A DNA stretch of 64,000 nt from Ruegeria atlantica (GTDB lineage Bacteria > Pseudomonadota > Alphaproteobacteria > Rhodobacterales > Rhodobacteraceae), in assembly GCA_013032095.1 (NCBI GenBank), contig WQBJ01000011.1:62001-126000 (forward strand). Reading direction: 5' to 3'. The notes beneath the pieces were generated by a model that ran no database searches, was not told the origin of the DNA, and saw only the letters and a program-made list of their open reading frames with translations. Position numbers and translations under genes: made by a program. Positions 19,147 through 28,024 of this stretch are shown here, one piece after another. Position 1 is the first letter of the stretch. Each line of letters starts with the position of its first letter.

Positions 19147-20228
19147 TCCGCGAGCCTTTCGAGAATGGCGTCGGTCATAGCTTCACTGGTCGCTGTGCCG
19201 CCCAAATCGGGAGGCACAAGGCCGCTTTGCAGAACATCTTCCACGGCGCTTTCAATCTGCGCCTCAAAAAGCGGTAAGCCAAAGCTGTAGGTGAACATCA
19301 TGCCGACCGACAGGATCGTGCCAACAGGATTGGCGATCCCTTGGCCCGCAATGTCAGGCGCGGAACCCGAGGTGCTTTCGTACATGCCGAATACCGGGCC
19401 TTTGTCCGGATTGGCCGACAGACAGGCCGAAGGCAACATGCCAAGCGATCCTGCATAGACGGCGGTCATATCGCTCAGAATATCGCCCAGTTGGTTGCAG
19501 CCGATTACAACGTCAAAATCATGCGGACGCATCATCAACTGATAGGCGCAATTGTCGGCAAACATGTTTTCAAATGTGACATCCGGGTAGGCGCGCGACA
19601 CCTCCGTGATGACCTCTCGCCAGAGTTTGTAGCTTTCCATCACGTTGGATTTGTCGCAACTGACCAGCTTCTTTCGGCGTTGGCGTGCAAGCTGGAACCC
19701 ACCATGTGCAAAGCGTGCGACCTCGGCTTCGTCATAAGCAGTCAAGTCGTATCCCTGCCGCAAGCCGTTTACCTCTCGTTGCCCTCGCATTGTGGCAAAC
19801 ATCGCACCGCCGCACATCTCGCGTAAAATCAGCACATCCGCGCTATCTGCTGTACCTGCCCGAAACGGCGTCTTGTTCAAAAGTGGTTTCCACGCGCGTG
19901 CAGGCCGCAGGCCCAAGTAAGTTTGGAGGTGGTGACGCAGGTACATCAGCCCATCCTGACGTTCAGCCCCACCCGGAACGCGGATGTCATCCCACTTGGG
20001 ACCTCCAACAGCCCCCACAAGAATGGCATCTGATGCACGTGCGTTCTCCAGCACCTCATCGGTGCAGAAAATGCCGTGCGCATCCCATGATGCACCATGC
20101 AACAGGCCATGGAGGACGTCCAACTCGATCCCGGACCGATCCGCCAAGAACTGAGCAATGCGTAGCCCGTGCCCTAGAATTTCAGGGCCAATACCATCAC
20201 CTCCAAGAGCCAGAATCTGCTTTCGCAC
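19143..20228 (-). CDS. isopropylmalate/tartrate dehydrogenase-like decarboxylating dehydrogenase
   Basis: The 361-residue protein follows the LeuB fold throughout: LALGGDGIGPEI, GAVGGPKWD, LGLRPAR, CDKSNVME (Lys193), Asp225, NQLGDILSD (Asp249, Asp253) and GSAPDIAG. The three substrate arginines are present (98, 108, 136). The tyrosine normally found in GGIYFG is replaced by Met143 (GGAMFA). This residue assists catalysis in 3-isopropylmalate and related dehydrogenases, so the enzyme is unlikely to be ordinary LeuB. It is the first gene of the operon, facing a LysR gene. Confidence 0.85.
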   Translation of the reverse strand: MRKQILALGGDGIGPEILGHGLRIAQFLADRSGIELDVLHGLLHGASWDAHGIFCTDEVLENARASDAILVGAVGGPKWDDIRVPGGAERQDGLMYLRHHLQTYLGLRPARAWKPLLNKTPFRAGTADSADVLILREMCGGAMFATMRGQREVNGLRQGYDLTAYDEAEVARFAHGGFQLARQRRKKLVSCDKSNVMESYKLWREVITEVSRAYPDVTFENMFADNCAYQLMMRPHDFDVVIGCNQLGDILSDMTAVYAGSLGMLPSACLSANPDKGPVFGMYESTSGSAPDIAGQGIANPVGTILSVGMMFTYSFGLPLFEAQIESAVEDVLQSGLVPPDLGGTATSEAMTDAILERLAE

Positions 20229-20247
20229 AGATCATTCCTTCTTTCGA

Positions 20248-20267
20248 TGTGCAACCAGCATTGCGCA
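20248..20267. promoter_or_regulatory. candidate LysR binding site
   Basis: Imperfect palindrome in the 93-base gap between the LeuB-like operon and the divergent LysR gene: TGTGCAA, six bases, TTGCGCA (six of seven arm positions match). Its size and place suit a LysR recognition site. Inference only. Confidence 0.4.
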
Positions 20268-20321
20268 GTTGAAAAATTGAAAAAAGGCGGAAATGGTGAA
20301 TAGAAAACATTCGTCATAGGA

Positions 20322-21209
20322 ATGATGATGGCCGATCCTATCCCGTTTCACCAGATCAACGCATTTGAGGCCGCGGCGAGACATCTTAGCTTTTCTCAGG
20401 CTGCAAAGGAGTTGAACGTCCAGCAACCCGCAATCAGTCGCCACATCGCGGCTCTTGAAGAGGATCTGGGAGTCACTTTGTTCCTTCGTTCAAAGCCTCG
20501 CCTCACATTGACCGAAGAGGGTAAACTGCTGGCGAAATCGATCGCCTCAGGTTTTGACGCCATTCGCCACGGTCTCCACACGGCAAAAGCCCATCAAAGC
20601 CGCGACACAATTTTGGTCAGTGCAAGTATAGGTTTCACCAGCCTTTTTCTTCTGCCTCGCCTTGCCGAGTTTCAGGCCGCATTCCCTGAAATCAAGCTGC
20701 AAGTGATAACACGGGACCAGAACGACGACTATGACCCGAAGGCCTGCGATGTTGTGATCCTGTTTGGTGAGGACGGGCCTATCAATACAGAGAGCAAATT
20801 GATTTTCAGAGAAACTATGGTGGCCGTGTGCCATCCCGACCTGTTGCCTTCGGGCAAGTCCTTCGACCTACAGACGTTGGCCAGGGAGAAGCTGCTGCAT
20901 CTGACGAGTCCGGACCACAGTGGCGATTGGAACCGTTTTTTCGCGGCAAGTGGACATGTCATTACGCAACCGCCCGCGCATGACCTGTTTGTCAGCTACA
21001 TGGTATACTTGCGGGCAATCCAAAACGGGCTTGGGATCGGCATCGGCTGGCAACCCTTGTTGGCGGAGTATCTTGGAAATGGAACGCTAATGCGTGCCTG
21101 CGCCCATGAGTGCGAAACGCAGCGCGGATATTTTTGCACAATCACAACAACTGGATCTGTGAAGCCGGGGGCTGCACAATTTCAAGATTGGATAACGAAT
21201 ACCCGTTGA
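20322..21209 (+). CDS. LysR-family regulator (GcvA-like), divergent to the MttB operon
   Basis: This 295-residue LysR protein is of the GcvA type (PIPFHQINAFEAAARHLSFSQAAKELNVQQPAISRHIAALE is the helix-turn-helix region, within residues 5-47) with a complete effector domain. Three in-frame ATGs follow one another (20322, 20325, 20328); the third has the best distance to AGGA. Being divergent from the six-gene catabolic operon with 93 bases between, it is the probable regulator of that operon. Confidence 0.9.
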   Translation: MMMADPIPFHQINAFEAAARHLSFSQAAKELNVQQPAISRHIAALEEDLGVTLFLRSKPRLTLTEEGKLLAKSIASGFDAIRHGLHTAKAHQSRDTILVSASIGFTSLFLLPRLAEFQAAFPEIKLQVITRDQNDDYDPKACDVVILFGEDGPINTESKLIFRETMVAVCHPDLLPSGKSFDLQTLAREKLLHLTSPDHSGDWNRFFAASGHVITQPPAHDLFVSYMVYLRAIQNGLGIGIGWQPLLAEYLGNGTLMRACAHECETQRGYFCTITTTGSVKPGAAQFQDWITNTR

Positions 21210-21319
21210 TGTGCATCTTTGAATGAATTGATAGATCAACCTTAGTTTGACAATGCCGTTCGCCTGCGGGGCGTCAACGCTACGAAGGCCAATTGATAAA
21301 AGTTTGCAACAAACCCAGT

Positions 21320-21703
21320 TTAGTCCCCCAGATAGGCGATGCAGTCCAGCTTCACCTTCATCTCCCAGACCTGACCCGCGCCAACGGACAGGCGGGCGGG
21401 GTAGGGCGCGGTGAAATATTCGGCATAGACTGCGTTCGCCTCTTCGTAATCTTCGGGATTCTGCAGGTAGAGGCCCATCTTGACCACGTTTTCCAGCGTC
21501 GCGCCATGGGCGGCCAGAATTATCTTTATATGCTCCATCGTGACGCGCAGCTGCTCGGCTGCGGTTGTGCCCTGAATTTCATGGGTTTCAACGTCCAGCG
21601 AACCGATGCCGGACAGAAACAGGAAATCCCCGGCGCGCACGGCCTGCGAATACGGGCCTGCCCCGGATGGCGCATCAGGTGTTATGTTGACCGAAATTGG
21701 CAT
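21320..21703 (-). CDS. RidA family enamine/imine deaminase
   Basis: The 127-residue protein is a standard RidA (YjgF/YER057c) member: GPYSQAVRAGDFLFLSG near the N-terminus and YPARLSVGAGQVWEMKVKLDCIAYLG at the end, with the substrate-carboxylate arginine in PARLSV. RidA hydrolyses reactive enamines and imines to keto acids and ammonia. It starts two bases after the stop of the GlxA-type gene with a strong ribosome site (GGAGGGGAGAAG), and it ends a four-gene minus-strand set with hydantoinase genes. It may remove an unstable product of that pathway. Confidence 0.93.
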   Translation of the reverse strand: MPISVNITPDAPSGAGPYSQAVRAGDFLFLSGIGSLDVETHEIQGTTAAEQLRVTMEHIKIILAAHGATLENVVKMGLYLQNPEDYEEANAVYAEYFTAPYPARLSVGAGQVWEMKVKLDCIAYLGD

Positions 21704-21705
21704 GA

Positions 21706-22701
21706 TCAGCTTCTCCCCTCCTCCTCAAGATGCTCCAAAGCGAACGCGCGGCGTTCTTCGCGCGGGGTGGTGCCGAATTGCCGGGCATACCATTTTGCAA
21801 GATAAGACGAGGATGAAAACCCGCAGGCCATCGCAGTTTCAATGATCGACAGATCGGTTTGCCGCACTAAAGAACGCGCCATCCGTAGGCGGCATTCAAG
21901 GTAATACCGCTTTGGGCTGCGGCCCAGATGCGAATGGAACAGCCGGTCCAGATGCCGTTGGGACAGGCCGACACGGCTGGCGATCTCGGGTAGGGTGATG
22001 GGGTCTTCCAGATTACGCTCCATGATCTTTACGGCTTTGCGGACATGCGGGTTGGTGATCCCCAGCCGCCGCTGGTGGTTCAGAGCGCTGGCTGCGGCGG
22101 GTGAGCGGATGGCGTCGTGCAGCAATTGTTCGGCTACCTTGTTGGCCAAATCGATTCCATGCGCGGCGGCGACGAAGGTTAGGGCCAGGTCCACCACCGC
22201 CGTGCCACCCGAACAGGTGAAGACCGGCCCGTCCGTTTCAAACAACGCGTCCGTCAGATTAAGGTCGGGGAATGTCTCGCGAAATGGCGCTCGATCCTCC
22301 CAATGTATGGTGCAGCGACGCCCCTTTAGTAGACCGGCACGCGCAAGAACCCAGGTGCCGGTCGAAACCGCGCCGACGCCGGTACCCGAGGCCCGAAGGC
22401 GGCGCAGCCACGACATCACTTCAGGCTTGGCCTGCAAGTGCCCGTCAACACCGCAGCACACCACGACCGAGGTCAACGGCGGCGTGTCCCGAAAGGTGTA
22501 ATCGGCCTGTACGCTCAGCCCATTCATGGATTGGGCCGGTTCTGCGTCTTGGCTGATAGTGCACCAGGAATAAAGCTGTTTCTGTCCTACGTAATTTGCC
22601 AGTGCCAGCGTGTCGATTGCGGCGGAAACCGACAACATCGGGTGTCCGGGGCACAGCAGAAACCCGTATCTTTCCGTCTTTCCACCGTCGGTAGGGATCA
22701 T
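21706..22701 (-). CDS. GlxA-family AraC-type regulator with DJ-1/PfpI-like domain
   Basis: The 331-residue protein has an N-terminal DJ-1/PfpI-like sensing domain (about residues 10-185; VVCCGVDGHL, GVGAVSTGTWVLARAGLL) and a C-terminal AraC DNA-binding domain (about 215-325; LPEIASRVGLSQRHLDRLFHSHLG and SIIETAMACGFSSSSYLAKWYARQFG). This is the GlxA architecture, known from regulators of arginine, glycine betaine and carnitine catabolism in pseudomonads. It lies between hydantoinase B and RidA on the same strand and probably controls them. The effector is unknown. Confidence 0.92.
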   Translation of the reverse strand: MIPTDGGKTERYGFLLCPGHPMLSVSAAIDTLALANYVGQKQLYSWCTISQDAEPAQSMNGLSVQADYTFRDTPPLTSVVVCCGVDGHLQAKPEVMSWLRRLRASGTGVGAVSTGTWVLARAGLLKGRRCTIHWEDRAPFRETFPDLNLTDALFETDGPVFTCSGGTAVVDLALTFVAAAHGIDLANKVAEQLLHDAIRSPAAASALNHQRRLGITNPHVRKAVKIMERNLEDPITLPEIASRVGLSQRHLDRLFHSHLGRSPKRYYLECRLRMARSLVRQTDLSIIETAMACGFSSSSYLAKWYARQFGTTPREERRAFALEHLEEEGRS

Positions 22702-22779
22702 TTACGACCTTTCCCGCCATGTCTGATAGGATCAGAGCCGGTTACCCGGCGCCACCCGAACACATTAAGGTCGAAGCGA

Positions 22780-24501
22780 TCAGCCTCGCAAGTTTTGGGT
22801 CGCTTCGACATCAACCTGGCCATCTGGTGTCAGCACAACGCCATAGTCCCGCTCGGCCGCTTCGCGGGTGACAAGGCCCAGACGGACATCCTCGGCAACC
22901 AGCGCCTCGGGGCGGTGTTTGGGATTGCCCAGCCCGCCGCCGCCGGGGGTGCGGAAATCAAAGACCTCACCCGCCGGGATTTCCTGTTTGCCCTTGCCGT
23001 TCAGCGTAACGCCCGAGTGCTTCAGCCTCAGCACCCCGGGCGCACCGTTCAGGCCGCCATTGCGACCAAGGGCGGGGTATTTTACCCGGTCCACGGTGGC
23101 GAACCAAGTGATGGGTTGGTTTTCGCGGCTTCCCAGTTCGATATTCTGTCCCAGACCGCCGCGATAGAAACCGGCACCGCCGGAATCCGCCCGCAATTCG
23201 CGGCGGCGGAACAGCAAAGGCGCCACGCTTTCGGTGATTTCCACCTGTGCGCCATAGACGCCGCTGGGGAACGCGGCGACCGACAGCCCATCTTTTCCTG
23301 GGCGCGCGCCGGTGCCGCCGTTATGGGTGATCTCGACGGCGTATTGTGTTGCGTCCTGCCCTTTGTTCATCTCGAACCCTCCGCGCAGCGGCAGGTCATA
23401 CATGCAGGACGACCCCTCGGCGGATATCCGGTCGGGAATGGCCTGATGCAGGCAGCCATACATCAGGTCGGGCATGATCTGGCCAAGGATATGCCGCTGC
23501 GCCACTGGCGCGGGGCGGGGCGCGTTCAGGATGCAGCCTTCCTCGGGCGCGGTGATTTCGAAACATCCTAGCGACCCGGCATTGTTGGGTACCTCGGGTG
23601 CGAAAATGCAGCGCAAACCAAAGACACTGTAGGCGGTGGCGTAGTTCAGAGGCACGTTGATGCCATAGCGCGAGCAGGGGGACGAACCCGCGAAATCGAC
23701 GCTCAGCTTGCGCTCCTCGACTGTCATCGTCGCGACCATGTCGATTTCGAAATCATAACCGTCCACCCGCATCGTGTGGGTGTAGGTGCCGTCCGGCACC
23801 TCGGCGATGGCGGCTTCGGTAATGCGGCGCGAGGTGTCGAAGATGTACTGCCCGACGCGGTCCAGCGAGGTGATCTTCAACTCTCGCATCATCGACGCCA
23901 GCCGATCCGAGGCTACATCGCAACACGCGATCAGGGCATAGACATCGCCCTCGTTCTGGAAAGGCGCGCGCGAGTTTGACTTGATCAGCGTCAACAGGGT
24001 GTGGTTCATCTTACCTGCATCGATCAGTTTCATCGGCGGGATCAGCAGCCCCTCGTCATAGACGTCCGATCCGTCCGGCCCCATGCCCAGACCGCCCAGA
24101 TCGACCAAATGCGAGGTGCAGGACACCATTCCCACCAGCTTGCCCTCCAGAAACGAGGGCTGCACCAGCACGAAGTCGTTCAGGTGCCCCGACCCCAGCC
24201 AGGGGTCATTGGTCAGATAGGTATCTCCCTCGCGCATGGTGTCGGGCGGGAAGTATTCGGTAAAGTATTTCACCGATTCCGCCATAGTGTTGATATGGCC
24301 GGGCGTACCGGTCACCGCCTGCGCCAGCATCCGGCCTTGCACGTCAAAGACGCCGGCTGAAATGTCGCCGCTTTCGCGTACGATGGGGCTGAAAGCCGTA
24401 TGCATCAGCGCCTGGGCCTGTTCATCCACCACCGATTGCAGGCGGTTCCACATCACTTGCAGCTCAATCTCCGATGCAGCGGAGTTTTGTGTGTCGGTCA
24501 T
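22780..24501 (-). CDS. hydantoinase B/oxoprolinase family protein
   Basis: The 573-residue protein matches the hydantoinase B (HyuB) family: FSPIVRESGDISAGVFDVQGRMLAQAVTGTPGHINTMA early, NDPWLGSGHLNDFVLVQPSF, and the glycine-rich TPGGGGLGNPKHR near the C-terminus. With HyuA it forms an ATP-dependent amidohydrolase that opens hydantoin, N-methylhydantoin or 5-oxoproline rings; acetophenone carboxylase is a distant relative. The start overlaps the hyuA stop (ATGA). The substrate cannot be fixed by motifs. Confidence 0.92.
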   Translation of the reverse strand: MTDTQNSAASEIELQVMWNRLQSVVDEQAQALMHTAFSPIVRESGDISAGVFDVQGRMLAQAVTGTPGHINTMAESVKYFTEYFPPDTMREGDTYLTNDPWLGSGHLNDFVLVQPSFLEGKLVGMVSCTSHLVDLGGLGMGPDGSDVYDEGLLIPPMKLIDAGKMNHTLLTLIKSNSRAPFQNEGDVYALIACCDVASDRLASMMRELKITSLDRVGQYIFDTSRRITEAAIAEVPDGTYTHTMRVDGYDFEIDMVATMTVEERKLSVDFAGSSPCSRYGINVPLNYATAYSVFGLRCIFAPEVPNNAGSLGCFEITAPEEGCILNAPRPAPVAQRHILGQIMPDLMYGCLHQAIPDRISAEGSSCMYDLPLRGGFEMNKGQDATQYAVEITHNGGTGARPGKDGLSVAAFPSGVYGAQVEITESVAPLLFRRRELRADSGGAGFYRGGLGQNIELGSRENQPITWFATVDRVKYPALGRNGGLNGAPGVLRLKHSGVTLNGKGKQEIPAGEVFDFRTPGGGGLGNPKHRPEALVAEDVRLGLVTREAAERDYGVVLTPDGQVDVEATQNLRG

Positions 24502-26594
24502 TGCAATACCCCTAACCCGGTGCGTGTCATCACGATGTTTCCCGCAGTGTCGATTACCGCCTGAAAACCGCGATCCACCAGCGTTGTTGTTTGCGACTCC
24601 GCGACAAGGGCCGGGCCTAGTACACGGTCGCCTGTACTCAGATCGGCACGGTTGAAGGTGCTGATGTCGATCATCTTTTCGTTCGGGCGCGAATAGACAC
24701 GCGCGATACCAGTGGGCAGTGCATGACGCGTGTCCTTGGGCACTTCAGCCTTTTCGGGAGGGGTCGTTTTGGTTGCGGCGACAAAAGCCCAGTTGATGAT
24801 CTCGATATCTACGCCCGGCACCAGACGGCCGAACATCTCCAGATACATCGCTTCGAAATTCCGGCGCAGGATGTCGCCGGTCTCACTGGTCACCGGGCCT
24901 TCAGGCACGCACACCTCAAGCTCATGCCCCTGACCGTCATAGCGCATGAAGGCAACCCGCTTTTCGCTCAACTCTCCGCCCTGAGCGCCAGCGTGGACGA
25001 TGCCGCGCGCCTCATTCTCCATCTCAGTGAACAGGTTTGACACCGCCTTGGCATCGAACTGACTGAGGCGGCAATAGAGCGAGCGAATGATCTCGTACGA
25101 TACCGGCGCGCTGAGGAATCCGATGGCCGAGCCGACCCCAGGCGCGCGTGGGATGATGATGCGATCGATATCCGTCTTGTCGGCGATACGGCTGGCGTGT
25201 AGCGGGCCGTTGCCGCCGGTGGCGATCAGGGTGCTACCAGCCACCTCTTGCCCCCATTCGGCGGCGTGGACACGGGCGGCGTTGGCCATGCTTTCATCGA
25301 CCAGTTGCGAAATGCCGTACGCCGCCACCGTCGCGTCAAATCCCAGCGGTGCCCCGATCTGTTCTGCCACAGCCGCTTGCGCGCTGTCACGGTCCAGCCG
25401 GAAACGGCCTTCGGCGAAATGGTCGGGATCCAGATATCCCAGCACCAGATCGCTGTCGGTTACGGTGGGTTTGTCACCGCCCTTGGCATAACACACCGGA
25501 CCTGGGTCCGAACTGGCGCTGTCGGGCCCGACAGCGATGCGACCGAGTGAATCGATCCGCGCGATGGAGCCGCCACCTGCGCCGATTTCGATCATTTCGA
25601 TGACGGGGATGCGCACTGGCAGGCCCGATCCCTTGATAAACCGCGCCGCGCGGGCAATCTCGAACTGGCGCGAGCGGTGGGGTTTATACTCTTCGATCAG
25701 ACACAGCTTGGCCGTGGTGCCGCCCATGTCAAAGGCGACAACCTTTTTCGCTCCGCATTGTTCCGCGACTTGGCAAGCCAGGATCGCGCCCCCCGATGGC
25801 CCAGATTCCACCATACGGATTGGAGCCTGAATGGCTGTCTTCAGCGTCGTCATACCACCGCCAGAGGTCATGATGAACAACGACGCATCCAGCCCCTCTG
25901 ATTCAATCGCGCCAGAAAGTTCGCTGAGATAAGATGCCATCAGCGGCTTAATAAAAGCGTTGCCGATGGTGGTGCAGGCGCGGTCATATTCCCGGACCTC
26001 TGGGCAGACATCGGAGGACAGCGTGACCGAAACCTCAGGGCAGGCCTCTTGCAGCAATTCGCGCACGCGGCGTTCATGTGTGGCGTTCAGATAGGAATGC
26101 AACAAGCAGACTGCGACGCTTTCAATGCCATGCGTTTGGATCTCTTTAACGACCGCGTGAACGGTGTCCTCAAGCAGCAGGGTGACAACATTGCCATCAG
26201 CGTCCATCCGCTCTGTCACGGTCCAGCAATGATCGCGCCTGACCAACATTTCAGGCTTGTCGATCATCAGATCATATTGGTCATAGCGGCGCTCATACGC
26301 GATTTCCAAGATATCTCGAAACCCCTCCGTGGTGATGAATCCGGTTTTGGCCCCCTTGCGTTCGATCAGCGCATTCGAGGCCAGCGTGGTGCCGTGAATG
26401 ATCGTACCGATCCGGTCGGGAGAGATTTCCGCCATGTCGATCACAGCGCGGATTCCGTTCAGTACGCCGTTGATCGGGCGGGCAGGGGTGGTCAGAGTTT
26501 TGGTGGTGACCAACTGGCCGTGATGATCCAGCGCCACATCGGTGAATGTGCCGCCGATATCCACCGCAAGGCGGCCTGATTTGCGCTCGCTCAC
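24498..26594 (-). CDS. hydantoinase A/oxoprolinase family protein
   Basis: The 698-residue protein is a HyuA family member with an actin-like ATPase fold: VDIGGTFTDVALD at residues 10-22, IIHGTTLASNALIERKGA, FDMGGTTAKLCLIEE in the middle, and IGAGGGSIARID. It supplies the ATP-using half of the hydantoinase pair. The start is GTG 26594 after AAAGGGGA. It is first of the set hyuA-hyuB-glxA-ridA, which suggests breakdown of a cyclic amide such as an N-methylhydantoin or oxoproline analogue. Confidence 0.92.
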   Translation of the reverse strand: MSERKSGRLAVDIGGTFTDVALDHHGQLVTTKTLTTPARPINGVLNGIRAVIDMAEISPDRIGTIIHGTTLASNALIERKGAKTGFITTEGFRDILEIAYERRYDQYDLMIDKPEMLVRRDHCWTVTERMDADGNVVTLLLEDTVHAVVKEIQTHGIESVAVCLLHSYLNATHERRVRELLQEACPEVSVTLSSDVCPEVREYDRACTTIGNAFIKPLMASYLSELSGAIESEGLDASLFIMTSGGGMTTLKTAIQAPIRMVESGPSGGAILACQVAEQCGAKKVVAFDMGGTTAKLCLIEEYKPHRSRQFEIARAARFIKGSGLPVRIPVIEMIEIGAGGGSIARIDSLGRIAVGPDSASSDPGPVCYAKGGDKPTVTDSDLVLGYLDPDHFAEGRFRLDRDSAQAAVAEQIGAPLGFDATVAAYGISQLVDESMANAARVHAAEWGQEVAGSTLIATGGNGPLHASRIADKTDIDRIIIPRAPGVGSAIGFLSAPVSYEIIRSLYCRLSQFDAKAVSNLFTEMENEARGIVHAGAQGGELSEKRVAFMRYDGQGHELEVCVPEGPVTSETGDILRRNFEAMYLEMFGRLVPGVDIEIINWAFVAATKTTPPEKAEVPKDTRHALPTGIARVYSRPNEKMIDISTFNRADLSTGDRVLGPALVAESQTTTLVDRGFQAVIDTAGNIVMTRTGLGVLQ

Positions 26595-27141
26595 GTGTTG
26601 TTCCCCTTTGGTAGGATGTTTGTCAGATCAGAGTGTTTGTGTCGGGGATTTTGGCTTAAAACTTGCTCAATATTGGTAATTAGTCGCCACAAGAAGGATA
26701 TAATTTAGCCAAGCACGTTGGTTTTTGACCCCGATTGTTAAGCAGTTTGATAGCGTCAGGGCTAATTTTTTATGTCAGCGTGTGGCAACCCGCTGTGACA
26801 GGTAACGAATGTATTCCTGTCAGCTATCGCTCTCGCCGCCACTGTCATATTTTGGCTACAAAAAACGAGTCCTGACCCTAGCTTCGCTCTGTCGGTATAT
26901 GCCCCAGAAAACTGATGCGATTGTTGTGGATGGTACTCCGGTTTGTCTTCAAAGGGTCGATGCGCCAAAGCTGGATGGCCAATCGCTTACGAAGACAAAC
27001 GGTCGTTTGCGATCTGAATGACGAGCGCACGCATAATCTCTGGATTGGTTTTGCTAAGTCGATTGTTGCGACCTCGGAAACCCAGTGCCGTACGACCTAG
27101 ACTGACACGGTCAGGGCAGTGTTGTCAGGGACGACTGCAGC
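26595..27141. other. intergenic region upstream of hyuA
   Basis: This stretch of 547 bases lies between two minus-strand genes. It must contain the hyuA promoter near its left end. Short frames exist on both strands but none has a ribosome site, recognisable domain or family. I see no tRNA, repeat or clear hairpin. Confidence 0.55.
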
Positions 27142-27672
27142 TCAACTCTCCACCAATTTTAGGGCATAATGCGCCAGGGCATCATGCTGGGCGCCTTTGG
27201 GGCGTAAGGTGGATTGGTAAAGGGTAAAGCCGGTGACCAGCATATCCGGCAACGCGCTCTTTGTGTGGGAATGCAGAAAGTGCTGAACTGCACCGCGTTG
27301 TTCCAATTTTATGCGGGCAATAGTTACATGAGGGCGAAAGCGCCGGCGAGGTAGGATGATCCCAGCTCGCCGCGCGGCAGTCTGAACTTTTCGGTACAAC
27401 GCAGTGAGTGCGGGACAATCTGCCACCCTTACGGCCAGTGCTTGCCCAAAACACTCAATCCCTAAAAACGCTACGTTGAAACTTGGAGCCGAAAGAAGCA
27501 GTAGTTCATTGTGCAATTCCTCCAACGCTTCCTCAGGCTGATCGTCTAGAAAAGCTAGCGTTAAGTGCATGTTTTCCGGTGGTACCAATCGACCTACTGG
27601 CAATGCGCGTTGCAACGGTATTATCGCAGGTTTTGCCTCGTCGGTGAGTGATATGGCTACGAAAGACCGCAT
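27142..27672 (-). CDS. thpR: RNA 2',3'-cyclic phosphodiesterase (ThpR/LigT)
   Basis: The 176-residue protein belongs to the 2H phosphoesterase superfamily. Its two catalytic tetrapeptides are HLTL at 36-39 (PPENMHLTLAFLDD) and HVTI at 115-118 (RFRPHVTIARI). ThpR opens 2',3'-cyclic phosphates on RNA; the enzyme was first described as a 2'-5' RNA ligase. The length and both motifs are normal. It is a single gene with no obvious functional link to its neighbours. Confidence 0.93.
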   Translation of the reverse strand: MRSFVAISLTDEAKPAIIPLQRALPVGRLVPPENMHLTLAFLDDQPEEALEELHNELLLLSAPSFNVAFLGIECFGQALAVRVADCPALTALYRKVQTAARRAGIILPRRRFRPHVTIARIKLEQRGAVQHFLHSHTKSALPDMLVTGFTLYQSTLRPKGAQHDALAHYALKLVES

Positions 27673-28024
27673 GAAGCCCTCTAGTTTGCCTGTCGGTTTA
27701 AGTGTGTATCACACTGGCCTTCCACAGTGCGGTGGCGTGACCGGTTTTTTTATTGCGGAAATCAGGGCAATCCGTTTGAGTCTTTGCCGGGTCTTCACCG
27801 TTGCTTTGAACTTTGCTCGTGCGGTATGTGGCGAGCAAAACAAACCGGGCATTGGGAGCGTCGGCGACTTGTGCCGGGGAAGCGCATATCTTGTCATTCG
27901 CTGCGGTTGCGACGTTCAGGTTTGGGTGGCTTGGTATCTATAGTGCTTACGCACCAATGCCGCTTGCACCAAAAAGGTGATGAAAATTCGTGCTCGTTCC
28001 GCGATGATCTGTTAGCCGGACGCC
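27673..28024. other. intergenic region between thpR and the GNAT gene
   Basis: These 352 bases separate divergent genes. Several short overlapping frames occur but none has a recognisable family or a good start. No RNA gene or repeat was recognised. Confidence 0.55.

Noticed and set aside
17144-20272. Plus-strand frames of 100-211 codons over the aldehyde dehydrogenase, GMC and LeuB-like genes
   Set aside because: All are opposite genes with complete motifs, and none has a ribosome site or domain.
22438-23571. A 377-codon plus-strand frame opposite hydantoinase B
   Set aside because: It is the shadow of a GC-rich gene on the other strand, with low-complexity composition and no family resemblance.
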